This document shows positions 43,106 to 52,900 of a stretch of DNA of 64,000 nucleotides, in pieces. The DNA is from Ferrovibrio xuzhouensis. Its GTDB lineage: Bacteria; Pseudomonadota; Alphaproteobacteria; Ferrovibrionales; Ferrovibrionaceae. The translations under genes and the position numbers were made by a program. Each line of letters opens with the position of its first letter. The stretch's first letter is position 1. The stretch spans positions 1,054,001-1,118,000 of the forward strand of contig NZ_JBHRYJ010000001.1 of assembly GCF_042648965.1 (NCBI RefSeq), written 5' to 3'. A model generated the notes under the pieces. It had not been told where the DNA came from. It saw only the letters and a program-made list of their open reading frames with translations, and made no database searches.

Positions 43106-43225
43106 CTATCTGCCAATAAGGAACTTGATCAATGCGGCGATCGCGAGCAGCAATGCGACGATTGCCAGCCCTATCACGCCCAGAGAGACCGTTCCCATCC
43201 AGCCACAATCACCGCCGTGCATCAT
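43106..43225 (-). CDS. Small single-helix membrane peptide
   Basis: A 39-residue peptide. A short head with His, Cys and Trp (MMHGGDCGWMG) is followed by one hydrophobic helix (~12-34) and IGR. It sits 10 bp after the DUF411 stop and 6 bp before the CcmG-like start. A G-rich stretch precedes the ATG pair. Tiny but well placed; function unknown. Confidence 0.5.
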   Translation of the reverse strand: MMHGGDCGWMGTVSLGVIGLAIVALLLAIAALIKFLIGR

Positions 43226-43235
43226 GGTGAACCCC

Positions 43236-43676
43236 CTACTCCGTTGCGTATACGATGGGCGTTCCACCGTTTTTGGGGACCGAGAATACGGTGAACGGAG
43301 CGGTCTTCTCGCCGCCCATGCCGGGCGAACCGGTCGGCATTCCCGGCAAGGTGATGCCGACAATGTCGGGGCGATCGCGTAGGAGCTTGCGCACAATATT
43401 GACAGGGACATGGCCATCCACGACGTAGCCATCAATAAGCATGGTGTGGCAGCCTTCCAGCTGCGAAGGAATTCCTGCCTTTTGGCTGATCTCGGATAGG
43501 TTATGAACAGGCTTCACGTCGACTTGGAATCCGTTCTGCCGCATGTACTCAGCATAGCCTTCGCAGCAACCACATTGCGGGTTCTTGTACAGTATGGCCG
43601 GCGTCGATTGAGCGACGGCTGTCAACGGCAGCAGAAAAACCGACGCCAGCGTTGCGATGAAATGTTTGCGATTCAT
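43236..43676 (-). CDS. DUF411 metal-binding protein
   Basis: A 146-residue periplasmic protein, signal ending VAQ (~22). DUF411 signature: KNPQCGCCEGYAEYMRQNGF (~31-50) with a C-x-C-C site, then GCHTMLIDGYVVDGHVP. DUF411 proteins accompany copper oxidases and exporters and probably bind Cu. It is placed 33 bp after the multicopper oxidase stop. Confidence 0.92.
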   Translation of the reverse strand: MNRKHFIATLASVFLLPLTAVAQSTPAILYKNPQCGCCEGYAEYMRQNGFQVDVKPVHNLSEISQKAGIPSQLEGCHTMLIDGYVVDGHVPVNIVRKLLRDRPDIVGITLPGMPTGSPGMGGEKTAPFTVFSVPKNGGTPIVYATE

Positions 43677-43709
43677 TAGGTAGCTCCTTTGGTTCTAGGA
43701 AACGGGCGA

Positions 43710-45164
43710 TCAGGTGATACGAAGGACAGTCATCAGCCCGGATTTCTGATGATCGATAACATGGCAGTGGAACATCCAGTCGCCCGGGTTATCGGCAACA
43801 AAGGCGACCTCAACGACATCTTGCGGTGCAAGGAGTACCGTATCCGCCCACTGTCGATTTGGCACATTCTCCCCGTTCCTCGAAATAACAAGAAAACTGA
43901 GGCCGTGGAGGTGCATGGGATGCCACCAGGCTGTGGCATTGCTGATGGACAGAAGATAGGCCTTATGCCGCTCCAATGTAGCAAGCGGCGGCATACCGGC
44001 TTGCCCATCGCCGGTCATGGAAGATCCATTGATCGCCCAGACGGCACTTGATGAGGCCATCCCCATCATGCCGCCCATGCCGCCCATCATTCCGCCCTGG
44101 AGGGTGATTTCGATCCGGGTTGCTGTTGCAAGTTCCGGTTCAGGAAGCGGGTTACGAGGCAGGGAAAACTGGCCGATATTGACAGGCGCCCTCTTTCTCC
44201 CGGTTGTGTCGATGCAGACGAAATCGGTCAGGTCGTAGGAAAGAGCGGGATAGAAATCGTCCCGAACCGCGTAGCGGTTTCCGGGTTTACCGCTCATTGT
44301 AAGGATCAGATCGATCCGCATGGCCGGGCCAAGCACCACCCGGCCATCGACAGGGACAAAGGGGTCACAAGGCTGTCCGTCGACAGCAATCACGATCGGA
44401 TCGTACCTCGAAAAATCAAGCCGCATGATGCGGGCGAGACTCGTATTGATCAGTCGAAGACGGACGGTTTCGCCATCATGGAACGCTTCTTCTCGAGAAA
44501 AGCTGCCGTTGATGGAAACCAGACTGCCGATCCGGCCGGCCATACCGGCTTCCATGGCATTCCCGAAGCCGCCTGCTATCTGTCGCCCGTCGTCAAGGCG
44601 CCAATCCGTCAGGACCCAGAGGATATCGCGATCAACGGGTGGAGGACTATCCTCCTCCACTATCAACGCGCCTGCGAGTCCCCTTCCTTGTTGCTGCAGG
44701 GTGTTGGAATGTGGGTGATACCAGAAAGTCCCGGCATCCGGAGGGGAAAATTCGTAGACAAACTGCTCACCGCTGCGAATTGGCGGTTGCGTCAAACCCG
44801 GAACGCCGTCCATGGCATTCGGAAGCCGAATGCCATGCCAATGCACCGTGGTATCTTCATCCAGACGGTTCCGCACTGTGACCCGCAGGGGTTGTCCCTG
44901 TTTCACTCGAAGAACCGGCCCAGGCACCTGATCGCTATATGCCAACACGCCAGTCGCCGGTCCGGCGTCGGTCCAGAAGTGACGATTAGCCGCGGAAACT
45001 GTCAGCAGTATTTCCCGTGGACCGGATCTGGCTGCTTCACCTGGCGCCGATCCAGCCAATCCATACCGGACAGGCAAAGTGGACATTGCAAGCCCAGCCA
45101 GACCGGCAAAAACCTGCCGGCGACTGATGCTCGGCGCGGACCATTCGATGTCGCGACGTCTCAT
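43710..45164 (-). CDS. Multicopper oxidase, CueO/FtsP-like
   Basis: A 484-residue oxidase with a twin-arginine-type start (SRRQVFAGLAG, ~14-24) for folded export. Copper ligands: TVHWHG (~105), FWYHPHS (~147), HPMHLHG (~415) and HCHVIDH (~462). A Met/Gly-rich loop GGMMGGMGGMMGM (~355-367) recalls CueO's Met-rich substrate site, which suggests Cu(I) oxidation. It is smaller than CopA and forms the second such oxidase in the cargo. Confidence 0.94.
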   Translation of the reverse strand: MRRRDIEWSAPSISRRQVFAGLAGLAMSTLPVRYGLAGSAPGEAARSGPREILLTVSAANRHFWTDAGPATGVLAYSDQVPGPVLRVKQGQPLRVTVRNRLDEDTTVHWHGIRLPNAMDGVPGLTQPPIRSGEQFVYEFSPPDAGTFWYHPHSNTLQQQGRGLAGALIVEEDSPPPVDRDILWVLTDWRLDDGRQIAGGFGNAMEAGMAGRIGSLVSINGSFSREEAFHDGETVRLRLINTSLARIMRLDFSRYDPIVIAVDGQPCDPFVPVDGRVVLGPAMRIDLILTMSGKPGNRYAVRDDFYPALSYDLTDFVCIDTTGRKRAPVNIGQFSLPRNPLPEPELATATRIEITLQGGMMGGMGGMMGMASSSAVWAINGSSMTGDGQAGMPPLATLERHKAYLLSISNATAWWHPMHLHGLSFLVISRNGENVPNRQWADTVLLAPQDVVEVAFVADNPGDWMFHCHVIDHQKSGLMTVLRIT

Positions 45165-45272
45165 ACACGAATCCCTCGATAACAGAAACCCAACTCAGCG
45201 GCACGCATCAGCCCTTCGGGAGACAACTGTTCCCGAATCGATCAAGGCGCGCTGATTGCAACTATCGAGAGA

Positions 45273-45596
45273 TCAGAATCGAGGAGGGTATGGATCAGGC
45301 CGTGTGGCGTAATCCGAAAGCGGAACCACAACACGCTGATAGTGGTCTGTGCGGAAATAGCCCCGGGCAATCAGTGAGTCAGGGAGAACAGCATAGAATG
45401 CATTACACTGGGCAGAAATACTGCATGGCGCGGCTTTCACCGATCCACAATCGTCACAGCCGTCGCCTTGAGCATCGATCATACGGCTCATATTTGCGGG
45501 CGACATCGCCGCCGACGCATAGGATACCTGAATCGTCCCGCTCAGGATCAGAGCGAGGGCAAGGAGGGCGACGAATATGCGCGAGCAAAACCGCAT
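45273..45596 (-). CDS. Small Cys-rich secreted protein, DUF2946/CzcI-like
   Basis: A 107-residue protein with a signal (~8-29). The mature part has five cysteines (GCDDCGSVKAAPCSISAQC, 52-70) and ends in a Pro/Arg tail (RPDPYPPRF). The layout is shared with three other small genes in the window. I chose ATG 45596 over 45677 because it opens directly into the signal. It precedes the multicopper oxidase gene by 108 bp and may be its operon leader. Confidence 0.55.
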   Translation of the reverse strand: MRFCSRIFVALLALALILSGTIQVSYASAAMSPANMSRMIDAQGDGCDDCGSVKAAPCSISAQCNAFYAVLPDSLIARGYFRTDHYQRVVVPLSDYATRPDPYPPRF

Positions 45597-45810
45597 GTTG
45601 GTGACGATAGCACCAGATATCCAGAAAGCAATATTGGAAAATGCGAGTGCATGTGGTGGATTGCCGCAGATTCCCATATGGGAAGGTTGAGGCTAGAGCT
45701 TTGGAAACAGATAAGCCGGGTGCTACAATGTTCAAATGGTGCTGCGGACCGGATTTTCTTTAGCCATCGCGATCATCAATCCGCGCTCGTCAGTTAATGT
45801 GGAGTGCCAA

Positions 45811-45999
45811 ATGCAAAAACAGCCTTCACTTGAGTCGGAAATCCTGAGACTCCTTCATCGTGCGGATTTTGAAAGACGACCGAAAATCGTTGAGTGTCTA
45901 CTTCAGGCATTAGAATCGCTGGAAACACGCGATCGCTGTCGCCCTGCTGTATCGGATGCATACAGACATCTGTGCGCGCCCCCGAAGAAACCGAACTGA
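45811..45999 (+). CDS. Small hypothetical protein
   Basis: A 62-residue, helical, charged protein (ESEILRLLHRADFERRPK then VECLLQALESLETRDRC). GGAG lies 7 nt before ATG 45811. It is one of few plus-strand genes here, facing the minus-strand remnant at 46.0 kb. No family recognised. Size and composition allow a small regulator or antitoxin, but that is guesswork. Confidence 0.45.
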   Translation: MQKQPSLESEILRLLHRADFERRPKIVECLLQALESLETRDRCRPAVSDAYRHLCAPPKKPN

Positions 46000-46011
46000 T
46001 AGATCCATTCG

Positions 46012-46194
46012 CTAATGCTCCCCGACATGAAGATGATCCAGCATAATGACGCCGTCATCCGCGTTATATTCCACGGAAAATTTCGTGATAATATAGCTGC
46101 CGGTTACAACAGCGCTCCTATCGATGATCAGGATCTTGTCATGCATGGTCTTCATTGATAGGTCGAGCAAGAGAGGAAATTCTGCCTTCTGCAA
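46012..46194 (-). pseudogene. C-terminal remnant of a phospholipase D-family nuclease
   Basis: 60 codons read MHDKILIIDRSAVVTGSYI and then KFSVEYNADD. H-D-K-(x)4-D with T-G-S-Y follows the second HKD half of PLD nucleases of the Nuc/EndA kind, often carried near plasmid transfer genes. The N-terminal HKD half and signal peptide are absent, and the expected Asn after T-G-S is replaced. It is a truncated, probably dead gene marking an old insertion or deletion. Confidence 0.6.
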
Positions 46195-46305
46195 CGCGGG
46201 CAGAACCGACTATTGTTTGTGGAACTGGCCGGCATCCAACGCCTACCCAGCCAACCTAGACGACCCGGCGCTGCTGCCGCACCCACCTCCTGACGAAACG
46301 AAGCA

Positions 46306-47454
46306 TCAAGCCCCTGACGCCGTTAGAGCGATCCCCCCCTGAATTCCAACATAAATCCCGACAACGATGATCAGGACTCCGGAAAGATATGGCGCACGAC
46401 GCGCCACGGCTCCGAACCAGGAGAACCGTCTGGATGCATGACGAGCACTGAGAGCCGCCGCGGAACCGACCGTCACAAGCGTCACAGCCAGTCCGATCGA
46501 GAAGCAAAGGACGAGCACAGCTCCTAGGGTGAACTGCTTGAGTTGCAGGCAAAGTAGCAGGACGGTGATGGATGCCGGGCATGGGATCAGGCCTCCCGTC
46601 AACCCGAAGATGAGGATCTGACCGGTGGTGACATTGCGATCGGAAAATCTGCGGCGGATATCATTTGCATGCGCTAACTCGTGGGCATCCTGATAGTTGC
46701 CAGACGCGACATCCAGGCCACGCATCTCCTCATGCATGTGATCGTGATCTTGGGCATGCTCTTCGATAAATGAAAGATCATAGTCATGCGCATGACTGCC
46801 ATGGCCGAGACTGACGCGGACCATGAATTCGTGTGGTTGAGGGATATCGTCGAGTGACTCCAAAAAACCGCCACGATCCGCAAAGGTAAATACCTGCCGT
46901 GCGCCATCGGGACGTTCGGTCACCAGGGCGATATCTTCTGCCGCCCAGGCATGCGCGTATTCGGAGCGAACCCGCCATCTCGGCGGGACGCCATCCTCAA
47001 ATATCTCAACGGCGATCACGCCGTGGCCAGTATCGATGCGACGGGTTTCGCTCCCATGCACATGCAGATGATCATTAGCATGCTCACCTGATGCCGACCT
47101 TGCCTTCTGCAAGTCCCATCGGGTCCGCAGCAGCATCCATATAGCAATTGCGATGATGATTGCTGCCGAAACCAGCTGCAAATATGGCTCGAAGCTCTGG
47201 GCGTCAATACCGCGCCAGATGTACATGCCGCCGAGCGCAATCGTCCAGACGACGACGGTATGGGAAACCGTCGCCGCCAGTCCGAGCAGCACAGCCTGCC
47301 CTACGGTGCCCCGGATAGCGACGATGAACGCCGCCATCATCGTCTTCGAATGCCCAGGCTCGAGACCGTGCAGCGCGCCCAGCAGGATCGCGCTCAGGAT
47401 GAAAAGCCAAGCATGGGCCGTACCCTGCTGGAGGAGTTCGGCAAAGGACGGCAT
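46306..47454 (-). CDS. rcnA: RcnA/NicO-type nickel-cobalt exporter
   Basis: A 382-residue inner-membrane protein with six helices. The N-terminal half has GALHGLEPGHSKTMMAAF (~26-43) with the His/Asp-type metal path, as in RcnA. A long cytoplasmic insert (~120-270) is His-rich (HANDHLHVHGSE; HGSHAHDYD; HAQDHDHMHEE), and the C-terminal half has GLIPCPASITVLLL. It exports Ni(II)/Co(II). A G-tract operator lies 35 bp upstream of its start. Confidence 0.92.
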   Translation of the reverse strand: MPSFAELLQQGTAHAWLFILSAILLGALHGLEPGHSKTMMAAFIVAIRGTVGQAVLLGLAATVSHTVVVWTIALGGMYIWRGIDAQSFEPYLQLVSAAIIIAIAIWMLLRTRWDLQKARSASGEHANDHLHVHGSETRRIDTGHGVIAVEIFEDGVPPRWRVRSEYAHAWAAEDIALVTERPDGARQVFTFADRGGFLESLDDIPQPHEFMVRVSLGHGSHAHDYDLSFIEEHAQDHDHMHEEMRGLDVASGNYQDAHELAHANDIRRRFSDRNVTTGQILIFGLTGGLIPCPASITVLLLCLQLKQFTLGAVLVLCFSIGLAVTLVTVGSAAALSARHASRRFSWFGAVARRAPYLSGVLIIVVGIYVGIQGGIALTASGA

Positions 47455-47488
47455 GGACGCACCTTGGGAAAGCCGGCATCGACGAGCA

Positions 47489-47514
47489 TACTATCCCCGG
47501 GGATGGGATATAGT
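47489..47514 (-). promoter_or_regulatory. RcnR/CsoR-type operator upstream of rcnA
   Basis: Plus-strand sequence contains TACTATCCCCGGGGAT followed by GGGATATAGT. The core ATCCCC/GGGGAT is a perfect palindrome flanked by TACTAT and ATAGT. It resembles the TACT-Gn-N-ATAGTA operators of RcnR. Position 35 bp before the rcnA ATG suits promoter repression. Confidence 0.7.
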
Positions 47515-47546
47515 CAAATTCACTCTCCCGCCGGTATGGGCGTGTT

Positions 47547-48299
47547 TCAGACGAGAGATTCGAGGCGCCGGATCGCCTCGCTGTAATATTGATGGAAAGC
47601 TGCCGCTGGCCTGTTGTCGACTGTCTGTTCCGCATACCGCCGCAATACCGGCAACTGCGCAGCCGCGAAGGCCGACAGATCGGCGCCCGGCAGCCTCGGC
47701 AAGATCCCGGTGAATGGCAAGGCAAGTCGACCTCCGCCAGATTGCTTGCTCAGCATTTCGAGCTTGCCGACAATGCCCGCAACCGAGACGACAATGCGAT
47801 CCGCATAGGCTTTCAGGATTGGGGCCTGGACAAGAAGCTTCTGCCGTTCTGAATCAAATTCTGTCCGGTCAACGATCTTGCCGCTTTCATAGACGAGCGG
47901 CGCCGACCTGGAAATGTCGCAGGTCCAGCCTGCCCGTGGCAACAGCATGTCGGCTTGGTCGTTCTCGTCCTTGTAGGCATAGAACGGCATGGCACGACAG
48001 CGGATCGGTTTGTCCGCGTGAATGGCGCAGAGCCCTTCGGCGGTCAACTCCGGGCAGGGCAGCTGCGGTGGCAGATATGCCGTCGGGACGATCAGCACCG
48101 CCACCGATTTCCGGCGCGCGACCTGCACGACCGTCCCCAATCGGGACGTCATGTCATAGGACGCATTTCCGGGCCGGACAACGGTCCAGACCATGGCAAG
48201 CGGGAAGCGATGGGCGTGCGCCAGGGCCTCATCCAGGGTCAGCGGCAACATGCCGGTGCAGCATTTGCCGCAGGCCGTACATTGAAAATGGTGCTGCAT
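47547..48299 (-). CDS. YkgJ-family cysteine-cluster protein
   Basis: A 250-residue cytoplasmic protein. The zinc/iron-chelating CxxCxxCC region is at the N-terminus (CTACGKCC, ~7-14), with later conserved cysteines in LPCPELTAEGLCAIHADKPIRCR. YkgJ proteins bind Zn or Fe-S through such clusters; roles are mostly unknown, some in metal or flagellin-lysine modification contexts. It lies between rcnA and the ychJ gene on the same strand. Confidence 0.85.
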   Translation of the reverse strand: MQHHFQCTACGKCCTGMLPLTLDEALAHAHRFPLAMVWTVVRPGNASYDMTSRLGTVVQVARRKSVAVLIVPTAYLPPQLPCPELTAEGLCAIHADKPIRCRAMPFYAYKDENDQADMLLPRAGWTCDISRSAPLVYESGKIVDRTEFDSERQKLLVQAPILKAYADRIVVSVAGIVGKLEMLSKQSGGGRLALPFTGILPRLPGADLSAFAAAQLPVLRRYAEQTVDNRPAAAFHQYYSEAIRRLESLV

Positions 48300-48325
48300 C
48301 GGCGTCGGTGGCGATGGTTATATTG

Positions 48326-48814
48326 TCACGGATTGGCGCCGCAGCATTTTTTGTACTTGCGACCAGATCCGCACGGGCAGACATCGTTGCGGCCAACCTT
48401 GGCGGCGCGCCTGGGGGCCGATTTTGGTGCGACCTCTCCGCCCGAACACAGCCACACACCATCTTCACGACGAAATGTCGCACGCTCGTGATGCACGCGC
48501 TGTTCTCCATGCAGCCTGAATTTTGCGGCATACTCCACCACGCCTTGCTGATCATCCACGCCGCCACCGGATACAGCGATGATGTCAAGGCCAAGCCAGC
48601 GCGCAGCCATACCTACGCTCTTTGCTTCGGCCGGATCAAATTCAGCCTTGGTCTCCTGCGTAATAGTGCGCCCTAAATAGGCTGCATCCCCTCTCGTGTA
48701 AGCCGTATAGCGAGAGCGCATCAGAGCGAGCGCCGTCGGTACTGGCCTTCCGTCAAGGTACGGGCCGCAGCAGGCCTCGAAACCAAGACCGGAGTGGCAG
48801 GGGCATTGGCTCAT
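48326..48814 (-). CDS. YchJ-family SEC-C motif protein
   Basis: A 162-residue protein with an SEC-C-like motif at both ends (CPCHSGLGFEACC, 4-16; VCPCGSGRKYKKCC, ~146-159) and a central NTF2-like YchJ domain (MRSRYTAYTRGD). SEC-C motifs bind zinc. In metal clusters it may be a zinc-handling protein, but its function is unknown. It is encoded 26 bp upstream of the ykgJ gene. Confidence 0.92.
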   Translation of the reverse strand: MSQCPCHSGLGFEACCGPYLDGRPVPTALALMRSRYTAYTRGDAAYLGRTITQETKAEFDPAEAKSVGMAARWLGLDIIAVSGGGVDDQQGVVEYAAKFRLHGEQRVHHERATFRREDGVWLCSGGEVAPKSAPRRAAKVGRNDVCPCGSGRKYKKCCGANP

Positions 48815-48889
48815 GTCTATGTCCCGATCTGTCTTGGTCAGGCATGCCCGTTAAAGCGACCCACATTATTCCTGAGAAATTTTCAAGAA

Positions 48890-49168
48890 TCACAGATATT
48901 TAGTGATTTCCTTGAACTCCGCGATAGCGCTCTGCTGCTGTCGTGGCGTTGCCATCGCCGCCGCTTCCAGGCAATGGTCGATATGATCCTGGATGAGCGT
49001 TTTTTTTGCTTGGGCAATTGCCTTTTCCACGGCGTGCAGCTGCTGGGCGATGTCGATACAGGCGCGCCCTTCCTCGATCATCGCCGTCACGCTGCGCAGA
49101 TGCCCTTCGGCCCGCTTCAGTCGCTTCAGGATGTCGGGGTGAGTTTCGTGCAAATGCCGCTTTGTCAT
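48890..49168 (-). CDS. CsoR/RcnR-family metal-responsive repressor, ligand set like nickel sensors
   Basis: A 92-residue helical repressor (DUF156). Family motifs: ILKRLKRAEGHLRSV, then C37, and IQDHIDHC with H62 and C66. Together with H5 the spacing H-32-C-25-H-4-C equals what I recall for the Ni(II) sensor InrS. Cu-type CsoR has C-H-C, and RcnR has H-C-H-H. The G-tract operators before its own gene and before rcnA suggest autorepression and rcnA control. Confidence 0.88.
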   Translation of the reverse strand: MTKRHLHETHPDILKRLKRAEGHLRSVTAMIEEGRACIDIAQQLHAVEKAIAQAKKTLIQDHIDHCLEAAAMATPRQQQSAIAEFKEITKYL

Positions 49169-49179
49169 GATTCGATCAT

Positions 49180-49195
49180 ATCCCCCCTGGGGGAT
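49180..49195 (-). promoter_or_regulatory. G-tract operator upstream of the CsoR/RcnR-family gene
   Basis: ATCCCCC (49180-49186) and GGGGGAT (49189-49195) form a perfect 7-bp palindrome with a 2-nt centre, 11 bp before the ATG. On the minus strand its G-run may also act as the ribosome-binding region. It resembles the rcnA site at 47489-47514, so the same repressor probably binds both. Confidence 0.7.
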
Positions 49196-49293
49196 CAGTC
49201 AAGAAACGGCCGGGCGACCGAGCACTTGATTTCATCTGGCGGCTGAGAATTGCGAACTGTTCACAATTCAACGTGATGCCAGTCCATATCGCC

Positions 49294-49539
49294 TTAATCC
49301 TCGGCAATATCTTCCTCCCAGCTATGGCGGCGGTATTGCACCGGCGCGCCGGCGCCGACTTGGTGCTGGAAGTGCAGCCGTCTCGCTATGCATTCCCTGA
49401 ATTCCTGCGTACCGGCCGACAGGCCCTTCTGCACGCAGAATTCCTTGCGATCTGCCGCGTATTGTTCCGATGTTGCGCCACAGCCCGCAACCCCGAGTCC
49501 AGCCAATCCGATCGCCATCAATGTAAATTTCCGCATCAT
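49294..49539 (-). CDS. Small periplasmic lipoprotein
   Basis: An 81-residue protein with lipobox LGVAGC (~20) and a short polar mature part with two cysteines in a twin pattern (EFCVQKG, FRECIARR) and a His/acidic tail. Two cysteines about 14 residues apart in a helical hairpin recall small entericidin-like or CHCH-like metal stress proteins, but I name no family. AAGGAAGAG precedes the ATG pair. Confidence 0.6.
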   Translation of the reverse strand: MMRKFTLMAIGLAGLGVAGCGATSEQYAADRKEFCVQKGLSAGTQEFRECIARRLHFQHQVGAGAPVQYRRHSWEEDIAED

Positions 49540-49588
49540 CTCTTCCTTCTTGTTTTGACTGATTTGATTTAATCAATGGCCGCGCGGG

Positions 49589-49930
49589 TCAAACCGCCGA
49601 GCCGCCTTCCTCGCCGCTGCTGATCCGCCGTGCCTGCAAAATGTCCGAGACGTAGATCTTTCCGTCGCCGCGCAGGCCGGTATGGGCCACCCGCTGGATG
49701 ATGTCCGAGATCGTGGCGACCATGTCGTCTGCGCAGGCGATTTCAAGGCGCGTACGCGGCACCAGCTCGAGACCCTGGTAGATCTGCCGGTCAGGCGCGG
49801 TCAGGGCGCGACCGCGGCCGAAACCATGGATCTCCGACAGGCTGAGGCCGGTCAGGCCTTCGACATTCTGCAAAGCCAGCACCACATCGACGACAAGATG
49901 CGGCTTGATGAATGCAACGATCATTTTCAT
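49589..49930 (-). CDS. PII-like signalling protein linked to an RND pump
   Basis: A 113-residue GlnB/PII-fold protein: MKMIVAFIKPHLVVDV at the start, LSLSEIHGFGRG in the middle, and AHTGLRGDGKIYVSD near the end (nucleotide-binding B-loop). The T-loop lacks the Tyr that is uridylylated in GlnB. PII-like proteins next to CzcA/CusA genes are a known branch with unclear signal. ATG 49930 is chosen for its GGAGAG. It is 28 bp downstream of czcA. Confidence 0.88.
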   Translation of the reverse strand: MKMIVAFIKPHLVVDVVLALQNVEGLTGLSLSEIHGFGRGRALTAPDRQIYQGLELVPRTRLEIACADDMVATISDIIQRVAHTGLRGDGKIYVSDILQARRISSGEEGGSAV

Positions 49931-49958
49931 GCTTCTCTCCATTTCTTGTGCAGGCCCG

Positions 49959-52900
49959 TCAGCGGGAAACCCGCGCCGGACCGCCGTCATTCGCCGTTGC
50001 CAGTGGATGGCTGGCCGGGCCTTCCCGCTCCGGGATGATTGCGAACCATTTGTAGACGGCCGGCAGCACCAGCAGCGTCAGCAGCGTCGAGGAAATCAGG
50101 CCGCCGACCACCACGGTCGCCAGCGGACGCTGCACTTCCGAGCCGATGCCGCTGGCCAGCAGCAGCGGGATCAGGCCGAGGCTCGCCACGGTAGCCGTGG
50201 TCAACACCGGCCGCAGACGGGTCATCGCGCCTTCGTAGACCGCCTCATCGACCGGCCGGCCGCGCCGGATCAGGTCGTTGATATACGAGACCATCACAAC
50301 GCCATTCAGCACGGCGACGCCGAACAGGGCGATGAAACCAACCGAAGCCGGCACGCTGACGAACTGGCCGGATATGGCGAGGGCGAGAATGCCGCCGATC
50401 AACGCGAACGGAACGTTCAGGATGATCAGCAGGGCATTGCGAACTGACCCGAAGGAGGCGAACAGCAGCAGGAAGATCATCACTAGGCTGATCGGCACCA
50501 CGATGGACAGCGTCTTCTGGGCCCGCTGCTGGTTCTCGAACTGGCCGCCCCAGGTGACGAAATAGCCAGCCGGCAGCTGAACCTGACTGGCCACCGCCTG
50601 CTGGGCCTCGGCGACGAAGCCGCCCATGTCGCGGTCGCGGACATTGGCCTGGATCACCACGCGCCGCTGCGCCGCTTCGCGCATGATGGCCGGCGGCCCT
50701 TCGACGATGCCGATATCGGCGACCTGGGAGAGCGGAATGCGCAGCCCGTTGCTTCCGGTAATCAGCAGGTTACCGATGGCTTCGGCACTGTCTCGCGCAT
50801 TCTCGGCCACCCGCAGATAGACGTCGTAGCGTTGCTGGCCCTCGATCACCTGGCTGACCGGCTCGCCGCCGACCGCGGTAGATACGATCTCCATCACGTC
50901 AGCGACATTCAGGCCATAGCGGGCCAGTGCCTCATGGTCGGCGCGCACGACCAGCTGGGCCTCGCCGCCGATCTGCTCCATCTGCACATCGGCCGCGCCG
51001 CGCACCGCCTTGATCGCCGTCTCGATCTCACGGCCCTTCTCTTCCAGGACCTTCAGATCCTCGCCGAACAGTTTGACAGCCAGCTGCGCCTTGACACCGG
51101 ACAGCAGTTCGTCGACGCGGGAAGCAATCGGCTGGCCGAAATTCAGCGTGACGCCCGGATATTCCCCGAGATCCCGCTCGAAAACCTGCACCAGACCCGC
51201 CCGGTTCAATGCCGTCGTCCATTCCTTTTGATCTTTCAGCACGACGAGCAGTTCGTTATTCGAGATCGGTTCCGGGTCGCCGCCGAGTTCCGGCCGGCCG
51301 ATCTGGCTGACCGCATAGGTGACTTCCGGGTATTTCATTAACTTCTTCTCCAACGCCGTGCCGATCCGTTTCGCCTCGGCCAGCGAAATGCTCGGGTTCA
51401 TGGTCACCCGGATCGACATGGTGCCTTCGTTGAGTTCTGGTACGAACTCTGTGCCAAGGAATGGCAGCGTCGCCAGCGATCCGACGAGCGCCGCAAGCGC
51501 GATGACCACCACCGCGATCCGGTGACGGATCGCCCGCAGCAGCACCGGATGGTAGACCGCTTTCAGGGCACGCATCAGGCGAGTGTCCTCCTCGGAGATC
51601 CGACCCTTCAGCAGGATCGAGGCAAGGACGGGAACCACGGTCAGTGCGACGACCAGAGAGCCGAGCATGGCAAACGCGATAGTGAAGGCCATCGGGCTGA
51701 ACATCTTGCCTTCGACGCCTTCCAGCGTGAATAGCGGCAGAAATACCACCACGATGATCAGCACTGCGAAGAAGACCGGCTGGCCGACCTCCTCGGCCGC
51801 GCGGCGCACTTTGTTGGACAGACTTTCCTTTTCATGCCCGTCTTCGGCGAGGTGCCGCATGATGTTCTCAATCATTACCACCGAACCGTCGACCATCATG
51901 CCGATGCCGATGGCAAGGCCGCCCAACGACTGCAGGTTTGCCGACAGCCCGAAATGCCGCATCATGATGAAGGCCACCAGCATTGACAGCGGGATCGAAC
52001 AAACCACGATAAGGGCGGCGCGCGCGTTCCACAGGAAGATGAACAGCACCACCACGATCAGCACGGCCGCCTCGGCCAATGCCTTGACCACGGTAGTCAC
52101 CGCCTTCTCGCCCAGCATCGACTGGTCATAGATCGGCACGATCCGCACGCCGGCCGGCAGTGATTTCTGGATGCTCTCCACCTTCTTGCGGATATCGCTC
52201 AGCACCTGGCGGGTATTGGCGCCCTTGAGCTGCAGGACCACGCCGGTCACCGCCTCGCCATCGCCATTGACACTGACGGCTCCCTGACGAATTTCCGCCC
52301 CATATTCGACGGCGGCGACATCGCGGACATAGACGGGGGTGCCGTCCACGGTCTTCAGCACGATCCGTTCGATGTCGGCTAGGCCGCGCGCGCCGCCCGA
52401 GATCAGGCCTTCGCCACGCACCACCAGCTGTTCCTGGCTGCCCTCGATGTACCAGCCGCCGGCGTTGCGGTTGTTCTTCTGGATCGCCTCGCGGATATCG
52501 TTCCAGGTCACGTCATAGGCCGTCATTCGTTCCGGGATGACGCGGACCTGGAACTGGCGGACCTCGCCGCCGTTGCTGAGTACATCGGTAATGCCGGGCA
52601 CGGTGCGCAGCTGGAACTTGACCACCCAGTCGTTGATCGACCGCAATTCCATGAGCGACTTACCGGGACCTGACAGGAGATATTTGTAGACCTGTCCGAG
52701 GCCGGTCGTGATCGGCCCCATTTCCGGGGCACCGAGGCCATCGGGGATACGCTCGCGGGCGATCTGCAGGCGTTCGAGGACCAGCTGTCGGGCGAAATAG
52801 ATGTCGACCTTGTCATCGAACACCACCGTCACAACGGACAGGCCGGTTTTCGAGGTCGAGCGCACTTCGGTGACGTCCGGCAGGCCGTTCATCACCGATT

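Noticed and set aside
48890..49168. Calling the DUF156 repressor a copper CsoR
   Set aside because: C37-H62-C66 would fit CsoR, but the extra H5 at the sensor spacing, and the rcnA operator, point to nickel or cobalt. Left open at family level.
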